Shown: piece by piece, positions 49,713 to 58,027 of the stretch
How the letters are laid out: every line of letters begins with the position of its first letter
Position numbering within the stretch: position 1 is the first letter of the stretch
Assembly: GCA_024742285.1 (NCBI GenBank)
Contig: JANSYR010000006.1
Coordinates: 248,001 to 312,000, forward strand
Source: a bacterium
GTDB lineage: Bacteria > Myxococcota_A > UBA9160 > UBA4427
DNA length: 64,000 bases
Reading direction: 5' to 3'
Made by a program: the position numbers and the translations under genes
Notes under the pieces: generated by a model
Database searches by the model: none
The model's input: only the letters and a program-made list of their open reading frames with translations
What the model was told of the DNA's origin: nothing

Positions 49713-51929
49713 TCATTCCGGGCACGAGGCGCTTCCGCGGGTCGAACCCAGAAAGGCGACGAGATCGTTCACCTGCGCGGGCGTATCGAAGACCACGCCC
49801 GCCATGGTCGTTCCGGGCGCGAACCCGGACGGACCCGAGAGGAAGGCGACGAGGGACACCGCATCCCAGCGCGAGCCTCGCATTTCGCGCAGAGCCTCGG
49901 AGTACCGGAATCCGGGGGCGGACCCGATCGCGCGCCCGAGGACGCAGCCGAGAGAGGGCCCGACCACCACCGCACCCGGTTCGAGGGAATGACACTCGGC
50001 GCAGCCCCCCTCGAAGGTCGAGCGACCTCGATCCCTGTCCCCGACCGCCAGCGCGCTCGCGATGGCCTCGTCCAGCGCTTCCCCCGAGAAGGGCGCGGCG
50101 GGTTCGATTCCGTCGGCGGAGGATGGGGCACCGTCCACGTTCTGGAGAACGAGGAGCTCGTGCCCATCGGTCAGGATCACCGGGCGGCCGTCGGAGAACT
50201 CGATCACGTCGCGCAGACGCGCCCCGAGCAGGATCGGTTCGGCGTAGACGAGGCGCCCCTTCTCCTCGTGAACCCGATAGAGGGTCCGCGCCTTCAGGGA
50301 TCCGACGAAGAAGTCGCCCTGCCAGGCCGGGAACTCGCGTCCGCTCTCGAGGCGCCGGATCTGGGAGATCCCGGGCGAGGGAAGGAATGCGAAGCGCGGC
50401 GGCTCGAACCCGTCGTGGTGGTTCGGTCGAGCCGAGCGGGGCCAGGTCAGCCCGCCGTAGGTCGAGCCGAGCGTGACTTCGGGGAAGCCGTAGTTCAGGC
50501 CTTCCTGGATCAGGTTGATCTCGTCTCCGCCCTCGGGCCCGTGCTCCGTCGACCACAAGCGCCCTTCCCCGTCGAAGCCGAGGCCCTGGGCGTTGCGATG
50601 GCCGGTCGTGTGGAAGACGACTTCACCGCTCTCGAGGTCGATCCGGACGAGCTTGCCGTTTCCGTACTCGGGAAGCTGGCCGACGGCCGGGCCGCCGCCC
50701 ACGTCCATCGCGAAGTCGCCGACCGTCAGGAAGAGCCGGCCGCCGTCGAGGGCGAGGCGTCCGCCGCCCTGGAGGAGCGAGCCGGGGCGGAGATCGTCGA
50801 TCGGGATGCAGGGCGACGAACGGTAGAGCGACGTCCACCCCCCGTCCTGGCGGAGCGTGCCGTTCTCGTCCATGCGAAGTCCGGTCGTCGACAGCTCGAC
50901 GAAGACGCAACGTCCGGGCGGGTCGACTCCGATGTGACTGACGTAGAAGCCGTACGCGCCGGAGGCGACGCCTTCGGAGGGACGCCGCACGGCGACGCCC
51001 AGCACGCTCACGTGTGCCTCGATGAACTTGTCGAGGACGGGGTTCTCGTGATCGAAGGGGACGACCGCGACCTCGTAGGCCGCGGAAGCGCCATCGGGAT
51101 CGAGGCTCGGCAGGAAGAAGACCCTGCCCTTCTGCGCTGCGTAGACGATGCCGTCGCCGAGCTGCGCGATTCCGCCGCGCTTGGAATGGACCCGCGGCAA
51201 CCGCAGGTGCACCACTTCGACGTCGTGGAAGGCGGTGAGCACGCGGTTCACCGGTCCCGACGTGATCGCCGCCGACGCGCCCGGCGAGGCGAGCTCGGGC
51301 GGCGGCTCGATCACCACGCCCGCCTTGTCGAGAGCGACCGCCAGGACCTCGATCTCTGCGCCACCGCCGGAGACGTCGGGCAGGAGGCCGACGTAGTCTC
51401 CGGAGAAAGTCGTCTGTTCGCGGACGGTGAACTCGAACTGGAAGTGCTGGAAGCGGTCGCTCAGCTCGAACTCCCGCCACCCGCTGTTGCCGGCGGAGTT
51501 GGTCGAGTAGGCGACCGCGAAGGTGTGACCACGGACGGCGGTCGTGGAGCGCGCAGCGACGTGGACCGTGACCGGACCGTCGTTCATCAGCGCTTCGAGG
51601 TCCCCCTCGATCGCGAGGAAGACACCGGGGCGGCCGGTCGACGGCGTCTCGGCCGGGACGTTCTTGATTCGAAGCGTCTCCCGTCCTGACGGCGTCCGCC
51701 CGACGACGATCTCACCCCCGACGCGCGTCTCCGCCAGCGGCGCGCCGGACTCGACGAGGGGAAGCCAGGCATCGACCACGCCGCGCGCGGGCGGTTGCGG
51801 GAAGCCGAGGACCTCGAGCTCGTCCTGCTCCGCACAGCCGAAGACGAGCGCGACCAGAACGAGTGCGAGCCCCCGTCGCCACCGAAGGGCCTCGCGTGCG
51901 CTCTGCTTCCTTCGCTCGGGATCCATCAT
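49713..51929 (-). CDS. Lipoprotein: PQQ-dependent sugar-dehydrogenase-like propeller fused to cytochrome c
   Basis: 738 residues. A basic N-terminus and hydrophobic stretch end in the lipobox LVFGC, so the mature protein is lipid-anchored at Cys near residue 32. A beta-sandwich-like part of about 190 residues precedes a GSDH-type six-bladed propeller (NGKLVRIDLESGEVVFHTTGHRNAQ..., LWSTEHGPEGGDEINLI, NYGFPEVT). The C-terminal 110 residues form a class I cytochrome c: heme site CAECH, LGRAIGSAPGFRYSEAL and axial Met in GTTMAG. Predicted to oxidise a sugar or sugar-like aldehyde at the cell surface or in the periplasm and pass electrons to its own heme. The gene ends about 110 bases before the methyltransferase gene. 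Confidence 0.9.
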   Translation of the reverse strand: MMDPERRKQSAREALRWRRGLALVLVALVFGCAEQDELEVLGFPQPPARGVVDAWLPLVESGAPLAETRVGGEIVVGRTPSGRETLRIKNVPAETPSTGRPGVFLAIEGDLEALMNDGPVTVHVAARSTTAVRGHTFAVAYSTNSAGNSGWREFELSDRFQHFQFEFTVREQTTFSGDYVGLLPDVSGGGAEIEVLAVALDKAGVVIEPPPELASPGASAAITSGPVNRVLTAFHDVEVVHLRLPRVHSKRGGIAQLGDGIVYAAQKGRVFFLPSLDPDGASAAYEVAVVPFDHENPVLDKFIEAHVSVLGVAVRRPSEGVASGAYGFYVSHIGVDPPGRCVFVELSTTGLRMDENGTLRQDGGWTSLYRSSPCIPIDDLRPGSLLQGGGRLALDGGRLFLTVGDFAMDVGGGPAVGQLPEYGNGKLVRIDLESGEVVFHTTGHRNAQGLGFDGEGRLWSTEHGPEGGDEINLIQEGLNYGFPEVTLGSTYGGLTWPRSARPNHHDGFEPPRFAFLPSPGISQIRRLESGREFPAWQGDFFVGSLKARTLYRVHEEKGRLVYAEPILLGARLRDVIEFSDGRPVILTDGHELLVLQNVDGAPSSADGIEPAAPFSGEALDEAIASALAVGDRDRGRSTFEGGCAECHSLEPGAVVVGPSLGCVLGRAIGSAPGFRYSEALREMRGSRWDAVSLVAFLSGPSGFAPGTTMAGVVFDTPAQVNDLVAFLGSTRGSASCPE

Positions 51930-51981
51930 GTAGACCTGGGTGGGGCGGAGCGGCGGGACGAAGCAGCGTCCCGAACGGACC

Positions 51982-52012
51982 GAGGGGGCCGCTCCATCGG
52001 AGCGACCCCCTC
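51982..52012. terminator. Strong hairpin, probable bidirectional terminator
   Basis: GAGGGGGCCGCTCC and GGAGCGACCCCCTC form a 14-base stem with one C-A mismatch and a three-base loop. On the plus strand it is followed by a pyrimidine-rich stretch (TTGGTTCTCTC). It lies between the secreted repeat protein gene and the lipoprotein gene, both on the minus strand, so it probably ends transcripts of the former. Confidence 0.6.
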
Positions 52013-52083
52013 TTGGTTCTCTCGAACGAGCCTCGCGCGCATCGTCGCGATCGGCTCGTTCTGCGGTCCGGAAGACCGGCGTC

Positions 52084-53076
52084 CTACTCGCCGACGGCGC
52101 TCAGGCCGTTGAACCGGCCGACGAAGGGCGTGTCCGTGTCATCGCCGAAGGGCTGGCTCTGGCCGACGACGCCATCCAGGGCCGGGCTCGTCTGGAAGAG
52201 GAGCCGGGTCTGGGCCGCCTGGACGCGCGCGATACCGACCTCGGTGTTCGCGTCGCTGAACTCGCAGACGAGCGGCGCGTCGTTCGCCGAGTTGCCGAAG
52301 GCGAAGTTGAAGTCCGCGGTGCCGTCCATGTCGGAGTCGAGGCGGAAGCGGAACGTGCCGCTGGGCTGCTCGTCGATCACGCCGATGTCGTCGTCCCCAT
52401 CGTCGTCCCAGTCGCCGACGATCGGGATGTCGCCGTCGAAGCCGAAGTCGACGAAGCCGGTGGAGCCACCGGCGTCGTTCGCCATGAACCAGCGGAGGCG
52501 GTTGTCCGCGCCGACGACGCGGACGATGCCGATGTTGTCGGTGTCGCTGCCGTCCCAGTCACCGACGACGGCGATCTCGGTGAAGGCGCCGAAGACGAAC
52601 GAAGTCTCGTGGCCGACCGCACCATCGTTGTCGAGGAAGAACTTGCCGCGGCCACCGATGTTGCGGCGAATCCCGACCTCATCGGTTCCGTCACCGTCCC
52701 AGTCACCCGAGATCGGCTCGGCGGTGTCCTCGCCGAGGACGAAGGAGTTCTCCGGCGACGGGTCGCCGTCGTTGTCGAAGAAGAACTTGCCGCGATCGGT
52801 CGCGCGGGTCTCGCGGATCGCGATGGTGTCGATCCCGTCGCCGTCCCAGTCACCGACGAGGAAGTCGGAGCCGAACTGGCCGAACACGAAGGACGCGTCC
52901 GACGAGCCGTCCGCCTCTTCGTCGAAGAAGAACTTGGCGGAACCGCCGATGTCACGGACGACGCCCCACACGCAATCGGGGTCCGGGCCCGCAACGCCAC
53001 CCGCGAGAGCGGGGCCAGCGAAGAGGCCACCGAGGCCCACGATCAGGGCCACGTTGAGGAGAATTCGAACGATCAT
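52084..53076 (-). CDS. Secreted FG-GAP/VCBS-type repeat protein
   Basis: 330 residues. Signal peptide ILLNVALIVGLGGLFAGPALA, cleavage after ALA. The mature part has about six copies of a 48-residue unit with the calcium-loop-like core GDWDGDGxDxxGI, each followed by a strand segment such as RGKFFLDNDG and a phenylalanine-rich end (SFVFG). Units 1-4 keep all Asp residues; the last two are degenerate (CEFSDANTEVGI, GRFNG). The copies should form a closed beta-propeller that binds calcium and is exported. No sorting signal or anchor is visible at the C-terminus, so it is probably released or held by other factors. Neighbours are the surface lipoprotein and the exosortase. Confidence 0.85.
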   Translation of the reverse strand: MIVRILLNVALIVGLGGLFAGPALAGGVAGPDPDCVWGVVRDIGGSAKFFFDEEADGSSDASFVFGQFGSDFLVGDWDGDGIDTIAIRETRATDRGKFFFDNDGDPSPENSFVLGEDTAEPISGDWDGDGTDEVGIRRNIGGRGKFFLDNDGAVGHETSFVFGAFTEIAVVGDWDGSDTDNIGIVRVVGADNRLRWFMANDAGGSTGFVDFGFDGDIPIVGDWDDDGDDDIGVIDEQPSGTFRFRLDSDMDGTADFNFAFGNSANDAPLVCEFSDANTEVGIARVQAAQTRLLFQTSPALDGVVGQSQPFGDDTDTPFVGRFNGLSAVGE

Positions 53077-53549
53077 TGTCTGTTGGTTCCCCCAGGCGAT
53101 CCGGGTCGTGACAAACGTGATGAGTTCACGACGACGGACGTGCCAGTGTTCAAGAGCGAGATTCGACGCCTGCTCGATGCGATTTGTCTATCCGTTCCGT
53201 TTCGGATTCGCTCGGACGCGGTCGGGAATTGCACCGACATCGACTGCGGTGCGCCCGCGACCACGAAGCCGATAATATACGCATTGGACCCGTCTGACCA
53301 AGCCTCAGTGGCGTGGGCCTGATCCGGATTCAGAATTCCGATGGACCGCATTCCCGAGCGGCTGGATGCGCTACGGGCGCGAATCCGGCACTCCGACCAC
53401 CCGATGAATCGTTCCGCCTTCGAACCCTTCGTCGCAGGCACCCCGAACGCGCGCCATCCGCGCGGAATCGCGGCCGATCCGTCGTCCCCGAGCCAAACCG
53501 GGGCCGGACCCCCTCGATCCAGTCGATTCGGAAGGGTTCCGATCCCCGC
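53077..53549. other. Intergenic region without a convincing gene
   Basis: 473 bases between the exosortase gene end and the start of the secreted repeat protein. The part at 53260-53310 is AT-rich compared with the surroundings and holds a candidate promoter. Open frames here have atypical composition and no start signal. A non-coding RNA or long leader is possible but no conserved structure could be recognised. Confidence 0.5.
53274..53301 (-). promoter_or_regulatory. Candidate sigma-70-type promoter for the secreted repeat protein
   Basis: On the minus strand TTGGTC (53301-53296) and TATATT (53279-53274) are separated by 16 bases. The -10 matches five of six consensus bases, the -35 three of six. 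It would give a leader of about 190 bases. Confidence 0.35.
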
Positions 53550-55244
53550 TCAGGGTCGATCCGAGCGGACCAGCCCCTGTTGGACCATCGCCCGCTCGAC
53601 CCCTTCCGCGACCTCGACGACGCGCTGCGCCGCCCGTTCCGGTCCGAGCACCTCCGCGCCGACTTTCACCGCGACACGAACCGAAAAAGTCCGTTCGGCG
53701 CGATGCAAGACGCTCTGGTCGAGCGCGAAGGCGGAACGCCCGACCTCCTCGGCGAGGGACCGCGCACCGACTCGCCAGTGAAGCGTCTGGAACGCGTCCC
53801 GGATCCCGGTGAGCTCGTAGCGATCGACCGTTCTTCCCGTCGCTGAGAGCACCGTCTGCCCGAGCGAACGGATGTCGTAGCCGGGTCGCGCCGTGATGGT
53901 CTTCGGCGACAGGATGCCCTGGCCGGAGGCGCGATGATCGTCTTCCAGGATCAGCACCTCGAACTCCCGATCGCCGTCCCGATACCGCCGATGGAGGCGA
54001 CTCGATGGCTGCACGGATCCGAAGAACTCCCGATCGAACCCGAGGGCACGAGCCGCCCGCCAGTCCTCGAGGCGCTTCGGGAAGTCGCGGAGCCGAGGCG
54101 TCTCGGCTTCCGGGGCCTCCCAGGCCGGCACGAACGCGCCGAGAGCGGCGTAGAGCGCCGCGGCGGCGGTGATCGACACGAGGACGGGTGGGCCGAGCGA
54201 CGCCGTCGAAGCCGCTTGCTCACGCGCCACCCGGGTGGAGGTCCCGGAGCTCGAATCGCGGGCTTCCTCGACGCGCTGCACGCCCGCGTCCACGAGGGCG
54301 ATGCATACGATCCCGAGGACGAGCATCGCGATGCCCTGCGCGTCGTGGTCGGCGGAAAGATCCGCCTGCGGACTCAGCACGATCGTCAGGATCCGAAGCT
54401 GATTGACCGCGAAGGCGACGAAGGGCGTCGCCATGAGCAGCACCGCGAGCTGCGTGCGACTCCGGAACAAGAGACCGCAGTAGAGCAACGTGCTCGACAG
54501 GAGGATCTGCTGGGCGCGAAGGCCCGCGCAGCCCTCGATCACGTAGAAGATGTGCGCGCGGGCATGGATCTGTTCCCCGGCCAGGAGATGAGGCTCCCCG
54601 ATCCATCCGAGCAGGACCGACACGCTCTCGGCCGTCACCCCCTGCAGCCCATGCATCACGGCGTTCACGATCGCGGTGGGAAGCGGCATCGCCACGACGA
54701 GCAGGCAGGCCGCGGGCGCCATCCCGCGCACGCCGAGGCGACCGGTCAGGCAGGCGGCGCCACCGAGCAACGCGAAGGCGAGCGCCGGAAACTGGAGAGG
54801 GACCGAGGAGGTGTGCGCCGCCCATCCGCGCACGAAGAGCGCCGCCAGGAGCAGCGGAATCGCCCACCGCGCACGCTCGCCCGCCGACACGTCGCCCAGG
54901 CGCACGAGCGCCGCGCGCCCTTGCCAGACCAGCAGCGCCGCTGCCGCCAGCCCGAAGATCCTCGCGCCTCCCGAAACGTCGTAGAGGAAGGACTCGGTCT
55001 GATCCGCGTGCTCGTAGGCGGCGGTCACGGGTGCGTCCGTCAACAGGTCGAGTCCGAGCAACGCCAGCAACCCGAGCGCAACGAGCGCACGCACGTCTTC
55101 CCGTCGTCCGCGAACGATTCCCGCGCTCCCCAATCGCTGGCTCCCCCGATCATCGACCGCCGCCCGCTCCCGACCCGCGCTGGGCAGGCGACCTGGAGCG
55201 ACTGGAGCGCTCGAGGATGCCGCAGTCGTCCCGTGATCTGCCAT
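53550..55244 (-). CDS. Exosortase fused to a C-terminal EpsI-like domain
   Basis: 564-residue integral membrane transpeptidase that cleaves PEP-CTERM signals. The first 330 residues hold about eight TM helices with the catalytic triad residues of the family: Cys239 in YVIEGCAGLRAQQ, Arg284 in VNQLRILTIV and His300 in SADHDAQGI. A hydrophobic helix near 350 leads to a periplasmic EpsI-like domain (DFPKRLEDWRAARALG, YRDGDREFEVLILEDD, SPKTITARPGYDI). This fusion resembles the exosortase D type. ATG at 55244 has GGGGAGG upstream. Divergent from gmhB with 85 bases between. A PEP-CTERM protein is encoded 0.9 kb away. Confidence 0.9.
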   Translation of the reverse strand: MADHGTTAASSSAPVAPGRLPSAGRERAAVDDRGSQRLGSAGIVRGRREDVRALVALGLLALLGLDLLTDAPVTAAYEHADQTESFLYDVSGGARIFGLAAAALLVWQGRAALVRLGDVSAGERARWAIPLLLAALFVRGWAAHTSSVPLQFPALAFALLGGAACLTGRLGVRGMAPAACLLVVAMPLPTAIVNAVMHGLQGVTAESVSVLLGWIGEPHLLAGEQIHARAHIFYVIEGCAGLRAQQILLSSTLLYCGLLFRSRTQLAVLLMATPFVAFAVNQLRILTIVLSPQADLSADHDAQGIAMLVLGIVCIALVDAGVQRVEEARDSSSGTSTRVAREQAASTASLGPPVLVSITAAAALYAALGAFVPAWEAPEAETPRLRDFPKRLEDWRAARALGFDREFFGSVQPSSRLHRRYRDGDREFEVLILEDDHRASGQGILSPKTITARPGYDIRSLGQTVLSATGRTVDRYELTGIRDAFQTLHWRVGARSLAEEVGRSAFALDQSVLHRAERTFSVRVAVKVGAEVLGPERAAQRVVEVAEGVERAMVQQGLVRSDRP

Positions 55245-55329
55245 CGCGCCTCCCCGCGCCAACCCGCCGCGGTCCATCCGGTAGTGTCTGCGCCGTGCGC
55301 CACGGATCGCGATCCGCGTGCGCCGGCGC

Positions 55330-55893
55330 ATGCGAGGAAAGGCCTTGGCCGGAAGACTGCTGATCCTGCTCGATCGCGACGGCGTCGTGAACGCCGAATC
55401 CGACGCGTTCGTGAAGGACGTGAGCGAGTTCAATCCCCTGGCCGGGAGCCTCGAAGCGATCGCGCGCCTGTCCCGGGCGGGACATGCGATCGCGGTCGTC
55501 TCGAATCAGTCGGGCGTCGGACGGGGATTCATCGACCCGTCGGATCTCGAGCAGATCCATCGGGTGCTCCGAGGCGGCGTCGAACGAGAAGGCGGACGAA
55601 TCGATCGGATCGAGGTCTGCCCCCATCTTCCGGGCGACGACTGCGCCTGCCGCAAGCCGCGCCCGGGACTGCTCGAATCCGCCGCGCGAGCCCTGGGCCA
55701 CGCCCCATCCACCTGCGTGTTGATCGGAGATCGTGCAACGGATCTCGCGGCCGCGGGCCGCTTCGGCTGCCCCGCGTTCCTGGTGCGCACGGGCCACGGG
55801 CGCGCGACGGAAGACGCACTCGATCCGAGGGACGAGACCCCCGTCTTCGACGACCTGGCGGCCGCAGCGAGCAGGATCCTGACGCGCAACTGA
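55330..55893 (+). CDS. gmhB: D-glycero-D-manno-heptose 1,7-bisphosphate 7-phosphatase
   Basis: About 187 residues, HAD-IIIA phosphatase of heptose synthesis. Motif I LLDRDGVVN with the nucleophile Asp, SNQSGVGRG, the zinc loop CPHLPGDDCACRKPRPG and the last motif IGDRATDLAAA are all present. The start is uncertain: GTG 55318, ATG 55330 or TTG 55345; the last has GAGGA six bases upstream and gives the shortest, most family-like N-terminus. Together with gmhA at 56796 it gives activated heptose precursors for LPS core or a surface glycan. The kinase/adenylyl- or guanylyltransferase and epimerase genes are not in the window. Confidence 0.92.
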   Translation: MRGKALAGRLLILLDRDGVVNAESDAFVKDVSEFNPLAGSLEAIARLSRAGHAIAVVSNQSGVGRGFIDPSDLEQIHRVLRGGVEREGGRIDRIEVCPHLPGDDCACRKPRPGLLESAARALGHAPSTCVLIGDRATDLAAAGRFGCPAFLVRTGHGRATEDALDPRDETPVFDDLAAAASRILTRN

Positions 55894-55899
55894 CCGGCA

Positions 55900-55922
55900 A
55901 GAGGGCTGGCACGCGGCCCTCT
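55900..55922 (+). terminator. Possible terminator hairpin after gmhB
   Basis: AGAGGGC (55900-55906) and GCCCTCT (55916-55922) make a seven-pair stem with a nine-base loop, seven bases after the gmhB stop. A run of five T occurs only about 18 bases later, so termination strength is doubtful. Confidence 0.45.
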
Positions 55923-56103
55923 GCGTGGGTTCCGGGGCGATTTTTGCCAGGAGGTGCGGGTTTTCTCGACATATCCGCCCCGCCACCACCACTCCGCACT
56001 GAACGGCCACATGGCGTGAGCAACGCCGTGCGAGCCGGGCCATTGCCGGGTGTGTGGACGGGCGCGACCACCGCGTTCGGGCGCCCCCCGAGAGGACCCC
56101 CGC

Positions 56104-56685
56104 GTGCGTACCAACGGAATCATCGCTCTTCTTTCTCTCCTGATCGGCCTCGCCCTGCCCTCCAGCGCGATGGCCGTCGACTTCGTCTCCGATTTCGTCG
56201 ACTTCGAATCGGACTGGCTGCTCGAAGACGGTTCCGATGCGCTCCAGGACCTGGACTCGATCGTCCTTTCCGCCGCCGAGATCTCCCCGCGGCAGCGCGG
56301 CCGGATCCTGACGCAGTCGCTGCTCGCGGCGACGCCCGAGGACATCCGTAACGCGACCTACATCCTCGATGCGAGTGACGTGAGCGCGCCGATCGCCGCC
56401 CGCGCCATCTACTTCGACGCCGCCGGCGACTTCATCCGCTCGGAGCCCCTCTTCGGGACCCTCGAGGGCGGTCGCATCATCGCGCTCGGCACGGTCCTGA
56501 ATCCCGACGCGAACACGGCCGGCCTGAAGATCCGCCTCTACTCGAACGCGCCGACCGGCAGCGTGCGCTTCAGCGAGTTCAAGATCGAAGAAGGCCTGAA
56601 CCCGATCCCGGAGCCCGGCACCACGCTCCTGATGGGCCTCGGGCTCGCGGGGCTCGCTTCGGTCCGGCGCACCTCCCGCGTCTGA
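56104..56685 (+). CDS. PEP-CTERM sorting-signal protein, predicted exosortase substrate
   Basis: 193 residues. N-terminal signal peptide IIALLSLLIGLALPSSAMA, then a beta-rich domain of about 140 residues (FVDFESDWLLEDGSDALQD, IYFDAAGDFIRS, IRLYSNAPTGSVRFSEF) without a known family name. The C-terminus is a complete sorting signal: NPIPEPGTTLLMGLGLAGLA then the basic RRTSR tail. The exosortase at 53550 is the obvious processing enzyme. GTG at 56104 is preferred; it has GAGAGGA eight bases upstream and directly begins the signal peptide. Expected to be cut at the PEP site and attached or released at the outer surface with extracellular polysaccharide. Confidence 0.9.
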   Translation: MRTNGIIALLSLLIGLALPSSAMAVDFVSDFVDFESDWLLEDGSDALQDLDSIVLSAAEISPRQRGRILTQSLLAATPEDIRNATYILDASDVSAPIAARAIYFDAAGDFIRSEPLFGTLEGGRIIALGTVLNPDANTAGLKIRLYSNAPTGSVRFSEFKIEEGLNPIPEPGTTLLMGLGLAGLASVRRTSRV

Positions 56686-56795
56686 ACGGGGCCGAGCCCA
56701 AGCGGCTCGTCGTTCCCTCTCGAACTACGCACGCCCCGCCCCGATCCCGGCGAGAAGCCTTGCGCCGGCTCGCCGGGATAGCGGACACTGGGGCC

Positions 56796-57392
56796 ATGTC
56801 GTCTCGGCCGATCATCGAAGGCGCCCTCCTCGACGCGCGATCGACCCTCGACGCCCTCCTGGCCGACCCGCGCCAGCTGGACGCGATCGGCGCCTTCGCC
56901 GACGCCGTCGTCACGACCGTCCGCGCCCAGGGCAGGCTCCTCTCCTGCGGAAACGGCGGAAGCATGAGCGATGCCGTCCACTTCGCGAGCGAGTGGACCG
57001 GTCGCTTCCGCGACGACCGGCGTCCCGTCTCGGCGATCTCGCTCTCGGACGCCGCGACGATCACGTGCATCGCGAACGACTACGGCTTCGACCAGGTCTT
57101 CGCTCGCCAGGTCGAAGCGCACGGGCGCGAGGGAGACCTCCTCGTCGCGATCTCGACGAGCGGCCTGTCCCCGAACGTCGTCGCCGCGGTCCAGACCGCG
57201 CGCCGGCGTGGGCTCCGCACGGTCGGCCTCCTCGGCCGCGGCGGCGGGAAGCTGGCGAGCGAGGTGGAGATCCCCATCGTGGTGCCCCGCGCGACCACCG
57301 CCGACCGGATCCAGGAGGTGCACATCCAGATCATCCACGCGGTCATCGAAGCGGTCGAGCGCCAGCTCTTCCCCGAGATCTACGCCGACTGA
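56796..57392 (+). CDS. gmhA: Phosphoheptose isomerase, SIS domain
   Basis: 198 residues. SCGNGGSMSDAVHFASEWTGRF matches the sugar-phosphate-binding signature of GmhA, and VAISTSGLSPNVVAAVQTA plus LLGRGGGKLAS complete the SIS fold. Converts sedoheptulose 7-phosphate to D-glycero-D-manno-heptose 7-phosphate, the first step of heptose synthesis. The ADAQH motif usual in GmhA reads SDAVH here, with the His kept. Same strand as gmhB but separated by the PEP-CTERM gene. Convergent with rfbC, stops 25 bases apart. Confidence 0.92.
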   Translation: MSSRPIIEGALLDARSTLDALLADPRQLDAIGAFADAVVTTVRAQGRLLSCGNGGSMSDAVHFASEWTGRFRDDRRPVSAISLSDAATITCIANDYGFDQVFARQVEAHGREGDLLVAISTSGLSPNVVAAVQTARRRGLRTVGLLGRGGGKLASEVEIPIVVPRATTADRIQEVHIQIIHAVIEAVERQLFPEIYAD

Positions 57393-57417
57393 CGCCGGCG
57401 GATCCCGGTATCGGCCG

Positions 57418-57972
57418 TTAGAACTTCGCCTCGACGTCGGAGAGCCCCGGCGCCTCCGCGTCCTTCTGCGTCACGATCGTCGGCTCGATCGGCCATTCGA
57501 TCCCGACGTCCGGATCCGCGTAGTGGAGCGCGCGCTCGGTCTCAGGCGCATGCATGTCGGTGCACTTGTAGTGGACCAGGGTCTCGTCCTCGAGCGCCAG
57601 GAAGCCGTGCGCGAAACCGACGGGCACCCAGAGCGAGACGTCCCCGTCCCCCGTGAGCTCTCGCCCGACCCATCGACCGTAGGATTCCGAGCCGGCGCGG
57701 AGGTCGACGGCGACGTCGAAGATGGCGCCCTGGACGCAGCGCACGAGCTTGCCCATCGCGCGCGGGGCGATCTGGAAATGCATTCCACGCAAGGTGCCGC
57801 GGCAGGACTTCGAGAGGTTGTCCTGGACGAAGACCTCTTCGAGCCCGGCCTGGCGCCACATCTCGGCCGAATGGGTCTCGGCGAAGAACCCGCGATCGTC
57901 GGCGACGCGGCCGGTCCGGACTTCGAGTACGTCGGAGATCTCCGTCGATCGGATCTCCACCTTCATCGGCAT
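57418..57972 (-). CDS. rfbC: dTDP-4-dehydrorhamnose 3,5-epimerase family protein
   Basis: 184 residues, cupin fold. DDRGFFAETHSAEMWRQAGL, then FVQDNLSKSCRGTLRGMHFQ with the catalytic His, and WVPVGFAHGFLAL are the family hallmarks; a Tyr in LVHYKCTDM is near the usual catalytic acid. Makes dTDP-L-rhamnose precursor or a related 3,5-epimerised sugar. rfbA, rfbB and rfbD are not in the window, so the final sugar is not certain. ATG at 57972 with GGGAG six bases upstream. Precedes or follows the GT2 gene on the same strand with a 55-base gap. Confidence 0.92.
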   Translation of the reverse strand: MPMKVEIRSTEISDVLEVRTGRVADDRGFFAETHSAEMWRQAGLEEVFVQDNLSKSCRGTLRGMHFQIAPRAMGKLVRCVQGAIFDVAVDLRAGSESYGRWVGRELTGDGDVSLWVPVGFAHGFLALEDETLVHYKCTDMHAPETERALHYADPDVGIEWPIEPTIVTQKDAEAPGLSDVEAKF

Positions 57973-58027
57973 CGCTCACTCCCTGCGGCGCGCACCGTCC
58001 ATCACGGCCGCGGCGACGGCGGAAGAT

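Noticed and set aside
53073-53441. 122-codon open frame before the secreted repeat protein
   Set aside because: Overlaps the start of that gene, has no ribosome-binding site and Ser/Arg-rich atypical composition; it covers the AT-rich promoter zone.
55894-56103. Sigma-54 (-24/-12) promoter before the PEP-CTERM gene
   Set aside because: Such promoters are known before PEP-CTERM genes, and TGGCACG occurs at 55907-55913, but no GC-box with correct spacing follows.
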